From contig CALBZH010000811.1 of the NCBI GenBank assembly GCA_937889795.1, positions 1 through 5,034 on the forward strand: DNA of 5,034 bases, written 5' to 3'. The notes beneath the pieces are model-generated. The model was not told the DNA's origin. It worked only from the letters and a program-made list of their open reading frames with translations, and did not search any database. Positions 3,957 through 5,034 of the stretch are shown here, one piece after another. The number at the start of each line of letters is the position of its first letter. Within the stretch, counting starts at the first letter, position 1. A program made the position numbers and the translations under genes. This DNA comes from an uncultured Syntrophobacteraceae bacterium (GTDB taxonomy: Bacteria > Desulfobacterota > Syntrophobacteria > Syntrophobacterales > Syntrophobacteraceae).

Positions 3957-5034
3957 ATGGAGGCCGACAGCCAGTCAGGGCGACGCTCGAAGGAGCTGCG
4001 GGCCGATCAGGCCGATCCACTCTTCGAGATTCGCGCACTTCATTACCACTACGGGGATGGCGCTCCCGCGCTCAAGGGAATCGACCTGGAGATTTTTCCC
4101 GGCGACAAGGTTGCCCTCGTCGGTCAGAACGGTGCGGGCAAGACGACGCTCATCAAGCACCTGAACGGCCTTTACCGTCCGACGGAAGGCCAGGTTCTCT
4201 ATCTCGGCCGGGAGCTCGAGGGAGACCACCTCGCACGGGCCAGACTCGAGATCGGCATCCTCTTTCAGGATCCCGACGACCAGCTCTTCTGCAACACGCT
4301 CGATGAGGACGTGGCGTTTGGCCCCCGCAATCAGCGGTTGGCACGCGATGAGGTCGAAGCGCGAGTGCACGGAGCCCTGAGCCGGGTCGGCCTGGATCAC
4401 CTGCGCTACAAGGCGCCGCACCATCTGAGCTATGGCCAGAAGAAACGAGCCGCGCTCGCCACTCTCCTTTCGATGACGCCGAAGGTTTTGGTTCTGGATG
4501 AACCGTCCGCCAACCTCGACCCGAAGCAGGAGCAATTCTTCATCGAGATGCTTCGGGGATTTCCGGGGACCCTGGTCTGCATCAGTCACGACCTTCCCCT
4601 GCTTTACGAATTCTGCGACCGTGCGGTGGTTCTCGAAGACGGCCGGATCCATCACGACACCACCATGCAGGATCTCGTTTCCCATCGGGATTACCTGAGG
4701 GACCACGGCCTGGATTTCACCTTCCGGCTGAGCTGCTGTCAGGATTACGGCAACGGTCATGGTCATCACGAGGGTCACGATCACGATCACGCCCACGAGC
4801 CGCACCCTCACGCGGGCACCGCGGTCACGCCCGTTTCTCCTCTTCCTGCCGGCCGCTTGGACGCGGACACCGTCATTTGGATCGACGATTACGCCTACCG
4901 GTATGCGGACGGCACCTGGGGAATTCGTGACGTCCGGCTTGCCATCGCCGAGGGAGACAGCATCGCCATCGTGGGACAGAACGGGGCCGGAAAATCCACG
5001 CTTGTCTCGTGCATCGCCGGGATCTTCGAAGGAC
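3957..5034 (+). CDS. cbiO: Tandem CbiO/NikO: fused double ATPase of the cobalt/nickel ECF transporter, with His-rich linker (runs off window)
   Basis: 359 codons are visible with no stop before the right edge. The first ATP-binding domain (about residues 22-255) is complete: aromatic YHYGD (30-34), Walker A GQNGAGKTT (56-64), Q-loop LFQDPDDQLF (102-111, typical of CbiO/EcfA), signature LSYGQ (157-161), Walker B VLVLDEP (177-183), D-loop ANLD and H-loop His211. A linker follows with two Cys (260-261) and nine His between residues 268 and 285 (HGHHEGHDHDHAHEPHPH). A second domain starts near 305, with its own Walker A GQNGAGKST (340-348), and is cut by the edge. The protein powers uptake with CbiM and CbiQ on the cytoplasmic side. 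Most CbiO/NikO are single-domain and form a dimer; here both halves seem to be one chain. The ATG at 3957 has a GGAGGAGGAG site (3938-3947) nine bases upstream. It is transcribed divergently from the other transporter genes, which is unusual. Confidence 0.95.
   Translation, partial: MEADSQSGRRSKELRADQADPLFEIRALHYHYGDGAPALKGIDLEIFPGDKVALVGQNGAGKTTLIKHLNGLYRPTEGQVLYLGRELEGDHLARARLEIGILFQDPDDQLFCNTLDEDVAFGPRNQRLARDEVEARVHGALSRVGLDHLRYKAPHHLSYGQKKRAALATLLSMTPKVLVLDEPSANLDPKQEQFFIEMLRGFPGTLVCISHDLPLLYEFCDRAVVLEDGRIHHDTTMQDLVSHRDYLRDHGLDFTFRLSCCQDYGNGHGHHEGHDHDHAHEPHPHAGTAVTPVSPLPAGRLDADTVIWIDDYAYRYADGTWGIRDVRLAIAEGDSIAIVGQNGAGKSTLVSCIAGIFEG

Noticed and set aside
3975..4811. Long minus-strand open frame opposite the ATPase gene
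   Set aside because: It runs antisense to an ATPase with all diagnostic motifs in order; the frame is a by-product of GC-rich codon use.

Overview
The window is bacterial, GC-rich (roughly 60% by eye) and gene-dense. Its main content is most of an energy-coupling-factor (ECF) type nickel/cobalt uptake system of the NikKLMQO class, with the ATPase gene facing away from the rest. The gene content and protein style suggest a Deltaproteobacteria/Desulfobacterota-like or Nitrospirota-like organism. This is an inference from family distribution, not a lineage call.

Layout: (1) 1-272, minus strand: the N-terminal 90 codons of a Uma2/DUF820 PD-(D/E)XK nuclease-like protein, cut by the window edge and probably unrelated to transport. 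(2) 383-3621, minus strand, transcribed from high to low coordinates: a secreted DUF4198 (NikK-like) protein, a small secreted beta-domain protein (NikL N-half-like), a small membrane-anchored coiled-coil protein (NikL C-half-like), the substrate-specific membrane component CbiM/NikM, and the transmembrane coupling component CbiQ/NikQ. Spacings are short (2 to 95 bp) and the order is that of an operon. (3) 3622-3956: a 335-bp divergent control region. It holds back-to-back sigma70-like promoters, a strong intrinsic-terminator hairpin inside the 5' leader of the minus-strand operon, and a small tandem repeat that overlaps the terminator arm. (4) 3957-5034, plus strand: a tandem (double-ATPase) CbiO/NikO protein whose two nucleotide-binding domains are joined by a very histidine-rich linker. 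It runs off the right edge inside the second domain, just after its Walker A motif.

How they work together (established for the family, inferred here): CbiM binds the metal through its N-terminal Met-His motif. CbiQ couples it to the ATPase pair, which here is one fused polypeptide. The extracytoplasmic NikK/NikL-type proteins replace CbiN/NikN and probably help load metal. Both predicted mature secreted proteins start with histidine, and CbiM carries His at position 2, so all three probably present a histidine at or near the N-terminus. Presence of NikK/NikL-type partners favours nickel over cobalt, but the substrate cannot be settled from sequence.

The least ordinary points are the His-rich linker in the fused ATPase, the two-gene form of NikL, and the attenuator-like hairpin in the leader.
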